In this document: positions 11,789 through 23,995 of the stretch, piece by piece
Position numbering within the stretch: position 1 is the first letter of the stretch
Layout of the letters: each line of letters begins with the position of its first letter
NCBI GenBank assembly: GCA_949361645.1
Contig: OX442416.1
Coordinates: 5,896,362 to 5,960,361 of the forward strand
From: Spongilla lacustris
Taxonomy: Eukaryota; Porifera; Demospongiae; Spongillida; Spongillidae
DNA length: 64,000 nucleotides
Direction: 5' to 3'
Program-made: the position numbers and the translations under genes
The notes under the pieces: model-generated
What the model was told of the DNA's origin: nothing
Seen by the model: only the letters and a program-made list of their open reading frames with translations
Database searches by the model: none

Positions 11789-11940
11789 TAAATGCCAAAT
11801 GACTTCTGTCTAAATATCACCACACTCCAGTGAAATTTTCTCCCTAACTTTACTCTGGGACAGGGTTAGAATTGTATATGCATGGGTGATATGTTGGGGA
11901 AGGGGGGAGGGGGGGGAGAGGGGGGGGGGGCATAATGACT
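10380..11940. repeat. ~161-bp tandem array with poly-G tracts
   Basis: About nine units. GTGACTTTT starts at 10670, 10831, 10992, 11153, 11315, 11476 and 11626, giving a period of 161, 161, 161, 162, 161 and 150. Degenerate units lie at each end. Each unit contains CTATCACCTAACTCAAACAATAG, TTCCCCTACTCTGGGACA and CATGGGTCATATGTTTGGGGGAGG followed by a G run of variable length, the longest near 11760-11788. Confidence 0.92.
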
Positions 11941-11975
11941 TAAGCATGTTATCATGTAACTTATTGGAGAACACA

Positions 11976-12780
11976 TTAATAGGAGGTGTGTGATAGTAGG
12001 GAGGAGTGTGGTGGTAGGTGGGGTGTGATGATTGGGAGGGGTGTGATGGTAGGGAGGGGTGTGGTGTAGGGAGGGGTGTGATGTAGGGAGGGGTGTGATG
12101 GTAGGGAGGGGTGTGATGATAGGTGGTGTGTGATGGTAGGGAGGGGTGTGATGTATGGAGGGGTGTGATAGTAGGGAGGGGTGTGATAGTAGGGAGGGGT
12201 GTGATGGTAGGGAGGGGTGTGGTGTAGGGAGGGGTGTGGTGTAGGGAGGGGTGTGATGGTAGGGAGGGGTGTGATAGTAGGTGGGGTGTGATGGTAGGTG
12301 GGGTGTGATGGTAGGTGGGGTGTGATGGTAGGGAGGGGTGTGATGGTAGGGAGGGGTGTGGTGTAGGGAGGGGTGTGATGTAGGGAGGGGTGTGATAGTA
12401 GGGAGGGGTGTGATAGTAGGGAGGGGTGTGATAGTAGGGAGGGGTGTGATGGTAGGGAGGGGTGTGGTGTAGGGAGGGGTGTGATAGTAGGGAGTGGTGG
12501 ATGGTAGGAAGGGGTGTGGTGTTGGGAGGGGTGTGATAGTAGGGAGAGGTGTGATGGTAGGGCCGGGGTGTGATGGTAGGGAGGGGTGTGATAGTAGGGA
12601 GGGTGTGATGATAGAGAGGGGTGTGGTGGTAGGTGGGGTGTGAAGGTAGGGAGGGGTGTGGTGTAGGGAGGGGTGTGATAGTAGGGAGGAGTGTTATAGT
12701 AGGGAGGGGTGTGATGATAGGAAGGGGTGTGGTGTTGGGAGGGGTGTGATGGTAGGGAGGGGTGTGGTGTAGGATCTATG
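11976..12780. repeat. 18/14-bp GT-rich minisatellite
   Basis: Units such as TGATGGTAGGGAGGGGTG alternate with a shorter GGTGTAGGGAGGGGTG variant across about 0.8 kb. The 275-residue minus-strand frame over this array is only a PSLPSHPSLHHTPPYTTPLP-type repeat translation and is not called as a gene. The plus strand has many GGGAGGGG runs. Confidence 0.92.
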
Positions 12781-14085
12781 CTAACATTTAGCTTCGTGGG
12801 CAATGTACTTTACATGTAATTAAAACGAGCGCAACTATTATACACTCCTGTATTTGGTTTTGGTCATTAGTTAGGCCAGCTACCCGGCCGGGTAGACTAG
12901 GACCGGAGCTAGCTAGATGGAGCTCGAGCGGTATACGGTAATTGTAAAGTGATCACTACGCGCGCGAAACGGTTACTAAAGCCACACCCACTGGCTAGCT
13001 CGACTGCCTTCCTTACGAACCACGCTCATCACCTTTAGACACCTTCTCTTTGTCGGTGATATTAGAAAAGGAGTGGTTAATACGCAATAGTATGCCCTGT
13101 TTTGCCTATACAACACCACGCATCTTGGCTACTAGTACGTCGACTGGTACAGTGGTACTACCGGTAGTACCTACTCCTTTCGATCGCGACCACACATTTG
13201 TAGAGTGCTTCAACCACAACCACGAATGTATCTGTAAACATTAAACGCGTACTCACCCGGCTATGTCGATGCGAATCTGCTTTTAATTACTGCGCACGTC
13301 ACGTACTGGTACTGACTCGACACAAACCTAGCGCTAGCTGTAGCAAGCTAGAGTTGTCCTAGCTAGTGGCTCGACGAGTCGACAGTATTATGAATCAGCG
13401 CTAGCCGCTTGTACAACGTGATCGCTTTACAGAAGCTAGCTATCATGGATGTTGGTCTGATCGCAGCTAGTCCAGAGTGTGCATGTTCGCACGCGCGCCT
13501 CGTACGCCCTACTTTTACTCTTGCTTGGTGCATGTACGTCCACTACCGACAACACGGCTAGCTACATTATTAGTACCTCCGTGACGTATGCATGAATTAC
13601 ATCATATATTTGTCCCACATTTTACAGTGGAGTCCACAAAGTTGCCAAGGGAAATTGTTGCGTAGGGGGCAAAATTATACTAATTGTGCCTAAAAATGTC
13701 TCGGTGGTTTAGGTTTTATAAACCACTTGGTAGACTTGAACTTTCGGTCTGCGTGATTGGAAAGAAATTGAAGAAACATAACAAATGCATGTTCCATGTA
13801 CAAAGGTATGCAGCGAACACAAAACGGTGTATGGAAATAGCAGTGAACAGATTTTAACAGAGACCAGAACACAAAAAAGATGGGCTATCTTCTTCTGTAT
13901 CATAATCCGTCTGGTAGACTTAACATTTATATTCCGTTTAAGAACGGTGCGCGTTGGAAGACATTTCTCCATAGACTTCCCGTTCAATTAATTTTTAACG
14001 CGTAACGGGGGTAATCAATTATTCAAGTCCGCAATTGCTGGACATGGAGTATAGATACAAGTACAAAGGTCATAGCGCATGCGCT
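12781..14085. other. Non-repetitive stretch without recognisable genes
   Basis: Short frames only. GCTAGC, CGTACG and similar words are common, and CpG is more frequent than in the neighbours. No domain, RNA gene or element border was recognised. Confidence 0.5.
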
Positions 14086-14089
14086 ACAC

Positions 14090-14990
14090 ATGTATCGCAA
14101 TGCATGCATGCACGGATAATGCTTGTAACCAGTGAAATGAACAAGAAAAGCGTTGAAATTTTAACGGAGCGTTGTCCGAGGTTACCAGGCTGGGAATAGA
14201 GTCCTATATAAAAATCGGCTAGCTTTTCCATGTATATTGTCGTATAAGCATTAAAACAGACAACCACTTTGAAAGTAACGCCGCGAGTGCTACTGACAGA
14301 GAATGACATGAGGCATATCCCACGTAGCAAGTATTATAAATCCACTGGGTTCGAGCAAGGATTGTAATAGTTAAAGTTGACAACATATTTAATTGCATTG
14401 TGTGCATGCACGCATGATTTCTGAATGTTTGGTCCATGCATACTCTAGCATGCAAAAGTCCCAGAGCTGGTTTGACTTTTATCGCGTGTATGGGTAAACT
14501 GCGCATGCACTTCTAAGCTAGCATTCATTAGTAGCGGTGCAATCATGTTATCTTGCACCGGCCGTATTGTCTTGCATAATGCACACTTAATTAATCCAGA
14601 CTATGACAACATAATTGGATCACCATCGCATGCATGCACGGATAATGCTCGTAACTAGTAAAATGAACAAGAAAAGCGTGCATGGAAATTGTAACTGAGC
14701 GTTTTCCGAGGTTACCAGAGAGTCCTATAAAAATCGGCGAGCTTTTTCATGTACATTGCCGTATAAGCGTCGAAACAGACAACCACTTTGAAAGTAATGT
14801 CGCGAGTGCTACTGACAAAGAGAATGACATGAGGCATATCCCACATGGCACGACACATCAAGTATTTTAAATCCACTGGGTTCGAGCAAGGATTGTAATA
14901 GTTAACTGATATTTCTTGGTTCGAGCTACTACACATTACATCTGTGCACGCATGATTTCCGAATGTTTGGTAGCACGCAGAAGTCCCCTA
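14090..14990. repeat. Two direct copies of a ~370-bp segment
   Basis: 14095-14455 and 14627-14975 share the blocks GCATGCACGGATAATGCT, AATGAACAAGAAAAGCGT, CAGACAACCACTTTGAAAGTAA, ATGACATGAGGCATATCCCAC and CCACTGGGTTCGAGCAAGG, ending in CGCATGATTTC. They differ by small indels. No coding signal was found in this segment or in 14990-15570. Confidence 0.85.
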
Positions 14991-15572
14991 TCAGCCACGG
15001 CGGTCTGCTCTCATTGAACGCGTGGAAACTAAGCCCTACGCCCCGAAAAATTGAAATGGTTACGTACACCCATAGCAACGAACCTGACAACCGATGCCCT
15101 TTAGAACCAGCTGTACACGAGGTACATAAAACGTAATCAACACCTAATAGCCATACTAGCAGTGATAAACACCTTTGAACTATATTGTAAGCAAAAATCA
15201 CGTGGCCTGGTGTTGCCAACTGTCGGCTCTGGATCTTCAAACCTATCGACTTACGCACGGCGATCACCGACTACATGTGTTCAAAAAACGACAACAACGC
15301 TCGGTGACTGAGATGGAACATGCCAAAGCTATCACGGTGAAGTTAGTTGTTTGTACTGTCGTATTTTGGTACAGGTTAGTGGCAACGCATTTTCTGAAGT
15401 AGATTTCTAGCCTTTGAAAATCCACCATTTTGGTGTCATTTTGGGGGTGGGGGAATTAATATTTGCGCAATGAAGTTTGGTTTTAACAGAGCATTTAAAA
15501 TATAGCCTTACATTTCTTTTGGTCTAAATTTGACTCCATGCTCGTATGTAAATAGGTTGAGCTTGAACTGAA

Positions 15573-17222
15573 TTAGTATTTATTCTTTACTCTCTTGGCT
15601 GGAGGGGGGATGGCAGCTACCAATTGTGGCTCAATACTTAGTAAGTGTTCTTGCACAATGCGCATCAGGTTCTGCATGTGGTTGTGGATTGGAGCAAATG
15701 TCAAGCCAAGAATTTGGCATGAATTGACTTGGCCCCCTGAAAAGGGGGCTATTTCTCCTTTGGGGTTATCGCCAACAATTTGGCTGGATATGTGGTGCAT
15801 CCTTTCCTAACCAGCCAGACAGATTCCTGATGATTTGAGCCACCTGAAACACCAGTGAGTTAGAATTGAGCCTTTGCTGTATGTTGTGACATACCGCCTT
15901 AGAAGCCTCAGTGTATTCCAAGGTATGGCAAGCCCAGCCTTAATCGCTGGAAATACATGTACCTGAACTTTAGTCCATGATGAGTAGATAATTGTAGTTT
16001 CCTGGTTAGCTCTGGTGACATGCATGAATGTCATTGGCAGAAGTGAGTGTACATGTATATATTATGTAACCTCAGTACAAGTCAATGACATTCACTTAAC
16101 TGCTTCCCCTGTAGCAAGTTGTATGATGGCTTTGTCAGGACTGGTAGAGATGGCCCTCTTCAGTAATCCCGCTGCTTGCTTCTCCTCCTCAGGTGTAAGT
16201 GTTGGTACACACTCATGCTCTTCATAGCCACCATCCTTAATATCCCTGCTGCAGTCTGTATACAGTGCTCCGTTCTATCTGACAGCAGCATTATCACACT
16301 TGATGATAGTCTGACTAGGGGACCATCCTGGGGACCATCCTCTGAGCAGCAGGGGACCATCCTCTGAGCAGCAGGGGATCATCCTCTGAGCAGCAGGGGA
16401 CCATTCTCTGAGCAGCACTGAGGGGAACATTCTCTGAGCAGCAGGGGATCATCCTCTGAGCAGCAGGGGATCATCCTCTGAGCAGCAGGGGACCATCCTT
16501 TGAGCAGCAGGGGACCATCCTTTGAGCAGCATGGGACCATCCTCTGAGCAGCAGGGGACCATCCTCTGGGCAGCATGGGACCATCCTCTGGGCAGCATGG
16601 GACCATCCTTTGGGCATCATGGGACCATCTCTGAGCAACATGGGACCATCTCTGATCAGCAGAGGACAATCCATCCTCTGAGCAGCATGGACGGTTCATA
16701 GCATCATATGCTGCTATCCACTCCCGGAGGCATTTGGAGCACACCAGTGCACCACACAGCAGTTCCAGTGGCTGTGAGAGGGTGTTGGAGCACAGTGCAC
16801 ACTTCAGCTCCTTTATCATTGACAGGTTGTTAGCTCTTGCCGAAGGTGGGCTAGGCTCACTATGGAGAACTAGAGGAGGGGCAATCTTCTCAAGATGACC
16901 TCTGCCAAGTGTTTACCTCTCATGATGTCATATGTTTACTTGTTTTGCCACTCAAATAGCATCACTGCACATTTGTGATGCACTCACTTTGTGATGGCAC
17001 AGATGTGGTTCTCTACATACCCAGCTTACATTGCATGCAGAACATCTCAGGGTGACATCAGCCCCAGAATGATGTGTCAATGTCAAAAGCTATTTTCAGC
17101 TCAGCTGAGAATGCTATGCACTCAGAGCTGGTTCTTTTCTTTGCCCTGTACTTCGTTAGCCTCTGCCCACACACTCTGCAATGTATGGGAACTTGTTGGA
17201 AATTGTAATCCATACCTATAAT
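15573..17222 (-). pseudogene. RAG1 N-terminal-like zinc/RING gene relic (N-RAG type)
   Basis: Conserved pieces in the right order on the minus strand. First (17222-17030), a zinc site: CRVCGQRL followed about 40 residues later by HPEMFCMQC, which is the CxxC...HPxxFCxxC layout of the RAG1 N-terminal region; a stop interrupts it just before HPE. Second (about 16901-16690), a RING half: CALCSNTLSQPLEL, then CGALVCSKCLREWI. Third (about 16320-16085), a Cys/His stretch ending HECVPTLTPEEEKQAAGLL with one internal stop. Fourth (about 16000-15573), SQIVGDNPKGEIAPFSGG and a C-terminus. A 22-bp minisatellite sits exactly within the RING. No recombinase (RAG1 core) sequence follows. The family assignment is recognition by eye. 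An intron near 17030-16901 is possible (GTAAGC donor). Confidence 0.55.
16318..16690. repeat. 22-bp minisatellite inside the RING region
   Basis: About 16 units of GGGGACCATCCTCTGAGCAGCA with point changes and a few indels. Since 22 is not divisible by three, successive units are read in all three frames, giving a 22-residue cycle (PCCSEDG, LLLRGWS, PAAQRMV). All three frames are open on the minus strand, so the RING frame runs through most of the array. Confidence 0.9.
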
Positions 17223-17921
17223 GTTTATATGTATAGGGCAAAACCACAACGTACGTCGATTATTCATGCAATACGCTCAGCTTGTTCGTGGTGACAGAAA
17301 ATGCGTTGCCACTTCAGGTTAGTAAATTCTGGTAGCCATGCACATGCCTCCTGAGCATCGCTGTAGTACGCTTATCTTCCAGTTCAGTCACCAAAAGCTA
17401 CGTCGTCGAATTTAGTAACGCCCTCCTTCTAAATACGTATCGCGTGACCTTGCTAAACGGTATGCGCATGCTATCGATGTGGAATTTCAATTGTGCGCAT
17501 TGACTGGACATGACAGGAAAAGGAATGCAGTCTTTGAGTTAGTTTTCACTTTTTGATTTGCTAGTTCTGGTGAGTCATGGTTTGCTTTTAAACATCAGAT
17601 GTCTATAATGAGCCATCAGTTTAGATATTTATGGTAATACCGTAAATGATCTAATTGTTGACTTGGTTTCCAGCCGCATACAACCGTGCAGCATACGTTG
17701 CATTGTTTATTAACTATAAATAACTGACTTTTCAATCCATGCATGCGTGGGCGTACCGAAGTACTTTAGTAGTGCCACACCCTCTTGGCACGCTGTATTA
17801 TCAATTAATTAATTTTACTATTAAACTAAATCAATGTTACATGTGCACGTGAGCAAACGTTTCGTCATGAACGTCATGAATTATTAAAAAGGTATTATAA
17901 ATGATATTTATAATATCTTGC

Positions 17922-17923
<2 letters not shown>
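17223..17923. other. Intergenic, nothing recognised
   Basis: No frame of note and no repeat border. It is upstream of the N-RAG-like relic, so any promoter would lie here, but no convincing TATA box was seen. Confidence 0.5.

Positions 17924-18013
<90 letters not shown>
17924..18013. repeat. (AC)n microsatellite, about 90 bp
   Basis: An uninterrupted CA run. It lies 30 bp outside the end of the left arm of the large inverted duplication. The right arm end (56906) has no such tract. Confidence 0.95.
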
Positions 18014-18015
<2 letters not shown>

Positions 18016-18099
18016 CACGCGGACACTCCACCCTCCACTGTTACCAGGCTTCGGATTCCTGTTAAGTTATAGGTCCAGTGAGAGTATGTGATAACACAA

Positions 18100-19050
18100 T
18101 CATCCGTCAACTTATCTCTTGGCCTGTGCACAAATATTCGTACAGTATCCACAAATTCATCTTGTGTGGCTGATTCGTCAAACAGATCAGGTTGTGACCA
18201 GTGGTATTGTGATGCACCCGGCAAAAGTTATACATGTATATACATGTACATGTATGCACGTGTACTAATACGCGTATATGTCCATCAAACTCAGCCCTAC
18301 ATCCGATCAGTATACTACAATAATGCACTTGAGAGGATGAATAGTCTCGAGGATGAACGAACAAATGAATCTTTCTTGATTCTTGGTCAGTGTTAGCTTT
18401 GTTTTGCGCTCTACTGACAAGAGCAATAATCCTTCCAGCTTCTTCTGCACCATCATATATCTCAATTGTGTTTTCACACGCTTTAGCACAGAAAAGAGTG
18501 TACAAGAACTGATCGGTATCGCCGAAATAATGCCATATATTTACGCGTTTCTATGTCATTTGAGGCAATACATACACTTGCTGATGAACATTAGCATAAC
18601 AAAGGGGATCTGCTATAGCCGTGCTATGCTGCAACTGTGCGTAGGCGTGCTGTTAGACTGTCCAAGATTGGAGTGTACAACACGAATTAAATTCCTCATC
18701 CTCTTCGTCCACAGTAGCAAGCATCTCTACTTCGTCGCATTCTCTGCATCAACATTCGGAGTGTTTCACTGGTTGGATCTACATTGTATATAGCCTAAAA
18801 TCTGAACGATCTAAGATCTGCAATATAAATTTATTCTTCCATAGACTGTTTGCTCTTACCTCTTGTTTGCAGAGACACAGCACCTGAACTGATACGTAGT
18901 AGTAGATTGCTGATACCGCGTACCATACTGTAAAATTAATATGAATACAGTTACAAGATAACTGCTTACACGTACCACACATTTATTCGAATAAAAATAT
19001 AGTAACGATCGCGATCGCTGCTTTGGTAGTACGTTGTAGGTTCATTTAAG
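18100..19050 (-). pseudogene. Unidentified decayed coding-like segment (left copy)
   Basis: Minus-strand frames such as 18107-18505 read FCAKACENTIEIYDGAEEAG and onward, faintly like a CUB domain. They continue upstream as an acidic stretch with two in-frame stops. The same stops occur in the right copy (56156-56906), so the decay predates the duplication. No confident family can be named. Confidence 0.3.
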
Positions 19051-19131
19051 CAGCGCATTCCAGGCTAACTTTACTTTGAGACACCTCAGTTGTCATTTTG
19101 GCATCCTCTCCGCATTGTGGCGCCCCTGTTT

Positions 19132-19479
19132 TCAGGGCCTCTGGGGGAAACTGCCCCCCCCCCCCCCCCCCCCCCTCCACCCCCCCAGCCACACCAACAC
19201 TGATTGTGACAGCAAATCCTCCGGTTTACCATACAGTCTGAGCTGCTCTGCTTCACAGTCCTGAGGCTGGCAATGGTGCTCAGCAGTTTCTTCTGATGAA
19301 ATTTCCACTCCCATCCTTGCATGCACTGCATACCCATAGCTCAGTACCGCCACAGAACGGAGGTGACACAGTTCATTAGGCAAAGTATGGTTGATGTCAG
19401 ATAGGGGTGCAATTATATCAATGACTCTATCAATTATGGGAAAGTTGTCTGTGTGGAAGTTTACCTTGATGTAATCCAC
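19132..19479 (-). pseudogene. Unidentified open frame (left copy)
   Basis: 115 residues beginning MDYIKVNFHTDNFPIID and containing ISSEETAEHHCQPQDCEAEQL. The frame ends in a poly-Gly translation of the C run at 19157-19182. The right-arm copy (55480-55863) has a much shorter run. Upstream the same frame continues with readable but stop-containing sequence. It may be part of a lost transposon or host protein; I do not recognise it. Confidence 0.35.
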
Positions 19480-20214
19480 CCCTGCACGAGCCTCTTGCTG
19501 CTTTCCACCACCAGCTATGTGCTTACAATGATGTAGAATAATATCTGGTCAATGGGTGACTTTCCAGGCATTGCTTTCCTTTGCATCACTATATAGCCCC
19601 TGTAAATAGTTGCATGCAACATCATGTTTCAAGACCAGTGACCTCATTGCTAAAATTTAATCCAGCCCCCTCCACCTTTGTTTTCTGTTAGGAGAGCACT
19701 ATTTGGCTTGGCAGGCAAGACATCTGATATTGTCATCACTGTAAATGAAGCCTACAGCAAAGGTGACAGAATCCTTTGAGATTGGGTCTTGTGTGATATA
19801 CAGCTTTCCCTAAATTCCAAGCATGGAAACTACATCCTGGAGAAACCAATTGATGTTGAAGCACCTACTGGTAGATGCTATGCCTAATCTTGATGTGGAT
19901 AGTCTGGGCAGGATCTTGTTTCAACAGCTATTAGCATGCTAAGGGCAAAGCCGGTTACATCTGATGCAGTGTCTCGGGCTCAACTACTCATGATGGTTTC
20001 GCACCACAGTAGCATCTGTAAACGTTGGAATAGATTCACAGACAGGAGCTATCGATACCCTTAAAGACAATGCTAGGCACCTCACGAAACAGAGTAGACC
20101 CATCAAGGCCATGTTAGGCACCTCACGAAAAAGAGTAGACAGGCTAGACAGTTACAGTTAAACTCTTATTCCACCCCATACATGTATCAAGGAACTGTAG
20201 CCAGCAACACCTGT

Positions 20215-20465
20215 GACATGTTGCAATTGCTGCCAACCTGGTCGTATTGCTCAACATTGTACACAACAGCTGCAGGAAAACGGTATCGGGATAGTTGCAA
20301 GGGCTCCCGCACATCCCCACTGTTTTTGAAGCCCCAGGAATGCAATGACTGATAAAGTATCTCTAGTTAATGGAAAGCTGGAAGGAAACAATGTAAGAAT
20401 TATGTTGGAATCTGGATCATCTGTTTCACTTATTGTTAATGGCTCTCTACCAAAACACACTACAG
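20215..20465 (+). pseudogene. Retroelement relic: zinc knuckle and protease (left copy)
   Basis: Plus-strand reading gives a zinc-knuckle-like CCNCCQPGRIAQHC in which the conserved His is Arg. About 50 residues later comes RIMLESGSSVSLI, a retroviral protease active-site block with Glu in place of the catalytic Asp. A stop lies between them. The same sequence lies inverted in the right arm near 54490-54740. Confidence 0.55.
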
Positions 20466-20619
20466 TGGACAAATGCCCCAACTGCAGAGGCTGGCACCTG
20501 CAGAGCTAAGAGATCTGGTGAAAAAGTTTGAGATACTATTTTCAAAAGCACATTGAGTTGTTGTTTGACTGATACTGATTCCAACTCCACAATTACAATC
20601 TTCTGTTCTCCCCTTACTG

Positions 20620-20820
20620 TAATTTGCTGGAGCTTTACACTTTCAGACCGACGTGCCACAGCAATGGCAGAGTAAGCTCTGAATCCAGCTGCAACTATTC
20701 TGTAAGGCTTGCATCCCTAAGACTTATCACCAGTTGGTCTCTGATCATTTCATCATGATGTAGCAAAGTCCTGCACAGACTCTTCATCCTCCTGTTTCTG
20801 TAAGTTAATGTTTGCGCACT
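20620..20820 (-). pseudogene. Gypsy gag relic (left copy)
   Basis: The minus strand encodes pieces of a Gypsy-type Gag: EDEESVQDF, then MIRDQLVISLRDASL and SESVKLQQITV. They match in order the 'ESVxxF...LRDRLV...RL' region of the intact Gag proteins in this window. Stops and indels break it. It lies opposite in orientation to the knuckle-protease relic next to it, so this old element was rearranged before the arms duplicated. The right-arm copy is at about 54110-54330. Confidence 0.5.
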
Positions 20821-21734
20821 CGTAAATGACTTTCCTTACCCATTCACTACCTTGTACATGTACTTCTTCTTGTCTTCATCCTTCAAACCAAAAGAACATT
20901 ATATGTCCTCTGCCTTAATATAAACAATGTAAATCAGAGCATTAATCATAGATTGACCGTTCGCTGTTAAACCGTGTGTTAAACCAGTTTAACATTTAAA
21001 ATACAGTTTGTTCCTACATGTATACCTCATCGCTCGCACTTTCGAGCATTGACTGATTGGAACTAATCTAAAGTGTGAGTGTCACCATTTTGTGTTGTCA
21101 GAAGAGGTATAAGCCTGGATTTGGCGCTCGAAACTACCGTGCCTCTAATACTACCTCCTTTTGCCTATGTTTAGTTGTCCGCGCCACAAAACAACAAACA
21201 AGACATAGCAATCTTCTAGATAGTGCAGCTGTACTCTGTAGCCCTTTTCCAACCTTCAACTTAACAAAAAAACACTTTTACAATCGCTAAAAGGCTGCGC
21301 CTTCATCAGCATACGGAGGTATATAAAAAGAGTAACAAAAAGCAAAGGTGAAAAAACAACTTCTGGCGCTCCAAGTTAATGAGATTTGCAGCTGAAGTAT
21401 AGTTTTTAAATATGCCTTTATATAGGGGTATATAATCGCAACAGAATAGTGTTAAACGGGTTTAATGCTTTGTTAAACCAGTTTAACACCGGACACAGAC
21501 CTCATGTTTCACAAGGAGCTCAAACCTGCAAACCCAACTAGGCCCAGTCTCCCAGTTTTGCAGAATAGAAGCACTCAACAGCAATATTTTTAAATCCCAG
21601 TAAGCTGCCACCATGTAGCATTATGCTTATAATTCTAATTAATTCTCACAACACATCACGTGTATTATTACAACATAATATTACACCCATAAGTGTCCAT
21701 AGTTCATGACTCCACACTCATTAAATGGACCAAC

Positions 21735-21836
21735 CTGAATATCTACATCCATGACAGGAGAGGAAAGAAGAAGGTCCACACAAGTACATGTAGTATAACC
21801 TCCCGTATCAGCAAGGTGTAATGGAGTAGTACCATC
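21735..21836 (-). pseudogene. Ankyrin exon 7 copy
   Basis: 102-bp exon, acceptor CCACTCCAG and donor GTTGGT. It encodes DGTTPLHLADTGGYTTC and the rest of one ankyrin repeat. It is an inverted copy of 53117-53218 and belongs to a gene copy that lacks its 5' exons. Confidence 0.75.
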
Positions 21837-22788
21837 CTGGAGTGGATGAAAATGTACAATATACATGTTGTAAATGGCCCTTCAAACATACATGTACATG
21901 TACATGCACTACAAAGTTAATATTTCTATAGCAAAAGTCTTTCATTTCTATGTTAATTTGCGTTCAGACAAAGCGAATACCATTATCTGGAGACTTCCCA
22001 AAGACACGGCACAACCATATGCCATCATCAGCCAGATACTGAAGAATGCAATAGTGAAAGGTTGCTGTTGTGAGCCAATGTACAACTGTATGTGACCTCA
22101 TTCTGAAGCCATGGTAGCCCTCACTGGGAGGCTAAGGTTAGTCCTGGTAAGAACTCTGCTATCAATAGGCCAAAACATGTACAGGGTGTTCCATAATCAA
22201 AGGAAAATTGTTCATACATGTAAATTAATGACACACAGTTATTAATTGTTGCTAAAATGTAGGCTGAAATGCTGATGTAAACATTCATTTAATATTTAGT
22301 TAACTAAAATAAAACTACGATAGCCACTACACCGAGGCTCCCTAACTCTATCAATATAAAACAAATTTACAGCATATTGAATTAGACCCTGATGTGAGCC
22401 ATTTTGTCTACAGGCAGTGTTTAACTTTGCTGTGTGTACGGAACTATCAACTTCCATTATAACAAACTAAATAATCAAATGAAATACTAACTTCCAAAAA
22501 CACCTAATGGAATGTAACCACTAAATCAAGATACAATTATTACCCCTAAAGTACTAGGATTTAGGAGAACATTTTAAAAAGATGATATTAATATTATTTT
22601 GCCAGCTTGTCTTCTTTTGCTGCTAGAACTTGTAACAACAATTAAATAATTTCACGAACATCCTGTACAGTACATATGAAATAATTATTACATGGTGTGT
22701 TTTATGACTTACACATGTATTTGCTTGAACCTAACTGTTCAAATACATGTACATGTCGATGTACAATCCATCGTATTTATGAACTCAC

Positions 22789-22893
22789 CCTATTTTTAAT
22801 GTTCACATTAATACCAGGAGTGGAAAGGAGACATTCCACACAAGCAGCATGACCTCCCCTTGCAGCAAAGTGTAATGGAGTATTACCTTCATG
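22789..22893 (-). pseudogene. Ankyrin exon 6 copy
   Basis: 105-bp phase-0 exon with acceptor CCACTCCAG and donor GTGAGT. It encodes HEGNTPLHFAARGGHAACVE and the remainder of one repeat. It is an inverted copy of 52056-52160. Confidence 0.8.
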
Positions 22894-23995
22894 CTGGAGT
22901 GGGTACAAGAGATGTACACATGTTCATCTAGTACATGGTCATAATTGGTTGGACTGGAAATGTTGAGGGCTAGAAACTGAAAGTGCAAGAGACTACATGT
23001 TGCTCAAAACCAACCAGATAAACTATATTTACATGCTGGGCAGGATGTGACAGTCACTGTGCTACTTCACATACATGTCTATGTAAATCAATTCACTGGC
23101 ATCAATCCATGCAGAGCAAAATTTTAAGAAATGGAACTTGTTAGGCCAAATGGACAGCAATAGTTTGAAACTTTATACAAATGGAAATTTTGTACTGTGT
23201 AATACTGAGTAAAATTACAAACCATCTCTTTGCACAATTCTATCCTAATAACTTCGCACAAATCAATTCTCGTGCTATCTTTTTACCGTTCTCAGTCACC
23301 TCTGAACTATAGAGGCAAGATATTGTTCTGAATTCTAGATCCATTTCAGTATGCCACTATTGGAACGTTTTCAAAGTTACGTCCTTCTTATTTACTGTTG
23401 CACTGGTTGCTGATTGCGTAATTGTGCACACAACCCCTTAACTACACATATGACTTAAAGGGTCTGGTACAATAAACATATGCCTCAAATTGCCATTTGA
23501 GGGATCAAGTTGAGTTACATGTACATTTACATACATGTATATGATATTTAAGCTCGGCCATACAAAAGTGCAATTACTGAATAAAATGATTGACTGGCCA
23601 ATCATGTACATGTATGTTTAGTATTTTGGAAAAGAGCAGCAGGCAGCCATCGGCCATTTTCAGTTCCAACATTTTGGGAAAATTTTATACGTCTGGTGTT
23701 GGAGGATTGGAGGACTCGTCGGTCATGCTAACCTTTGATCTGGTGACCCCAGGTCACTGGATCCTAGGATACAATGACCAGGCGGAGAGGTCATACCTCC
23801 TGGGATATGATAACCCCCTATTGGATACGGTGACTTCCTTCACTATATTTCCGATCATGATCTCTTATGGTACATGATGCAGGTTTAGTTTACGCTTATA
23901 CAATTAATATAGTTCATTACACTATAGTCTGCATGAAAGCAACAGTGAGCTGCAAGTATCCAAAATGTATAGTTTCAAAAATTTTGTCAGGGGAG

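Noticed and set aside
10380..11940. Regular repeats that might suggest a CRISPR array
   Set aside because: Units are contiguous and about 161 bp with no unique spacers, in a eukaryotic genome.
11976..12803. 275-residue ORF with PSLPSHPS-type repeats
   Set aside because: It exactly follows the 18/14-bp minisatellite; no start context or non-repeat sequence supports a gene.
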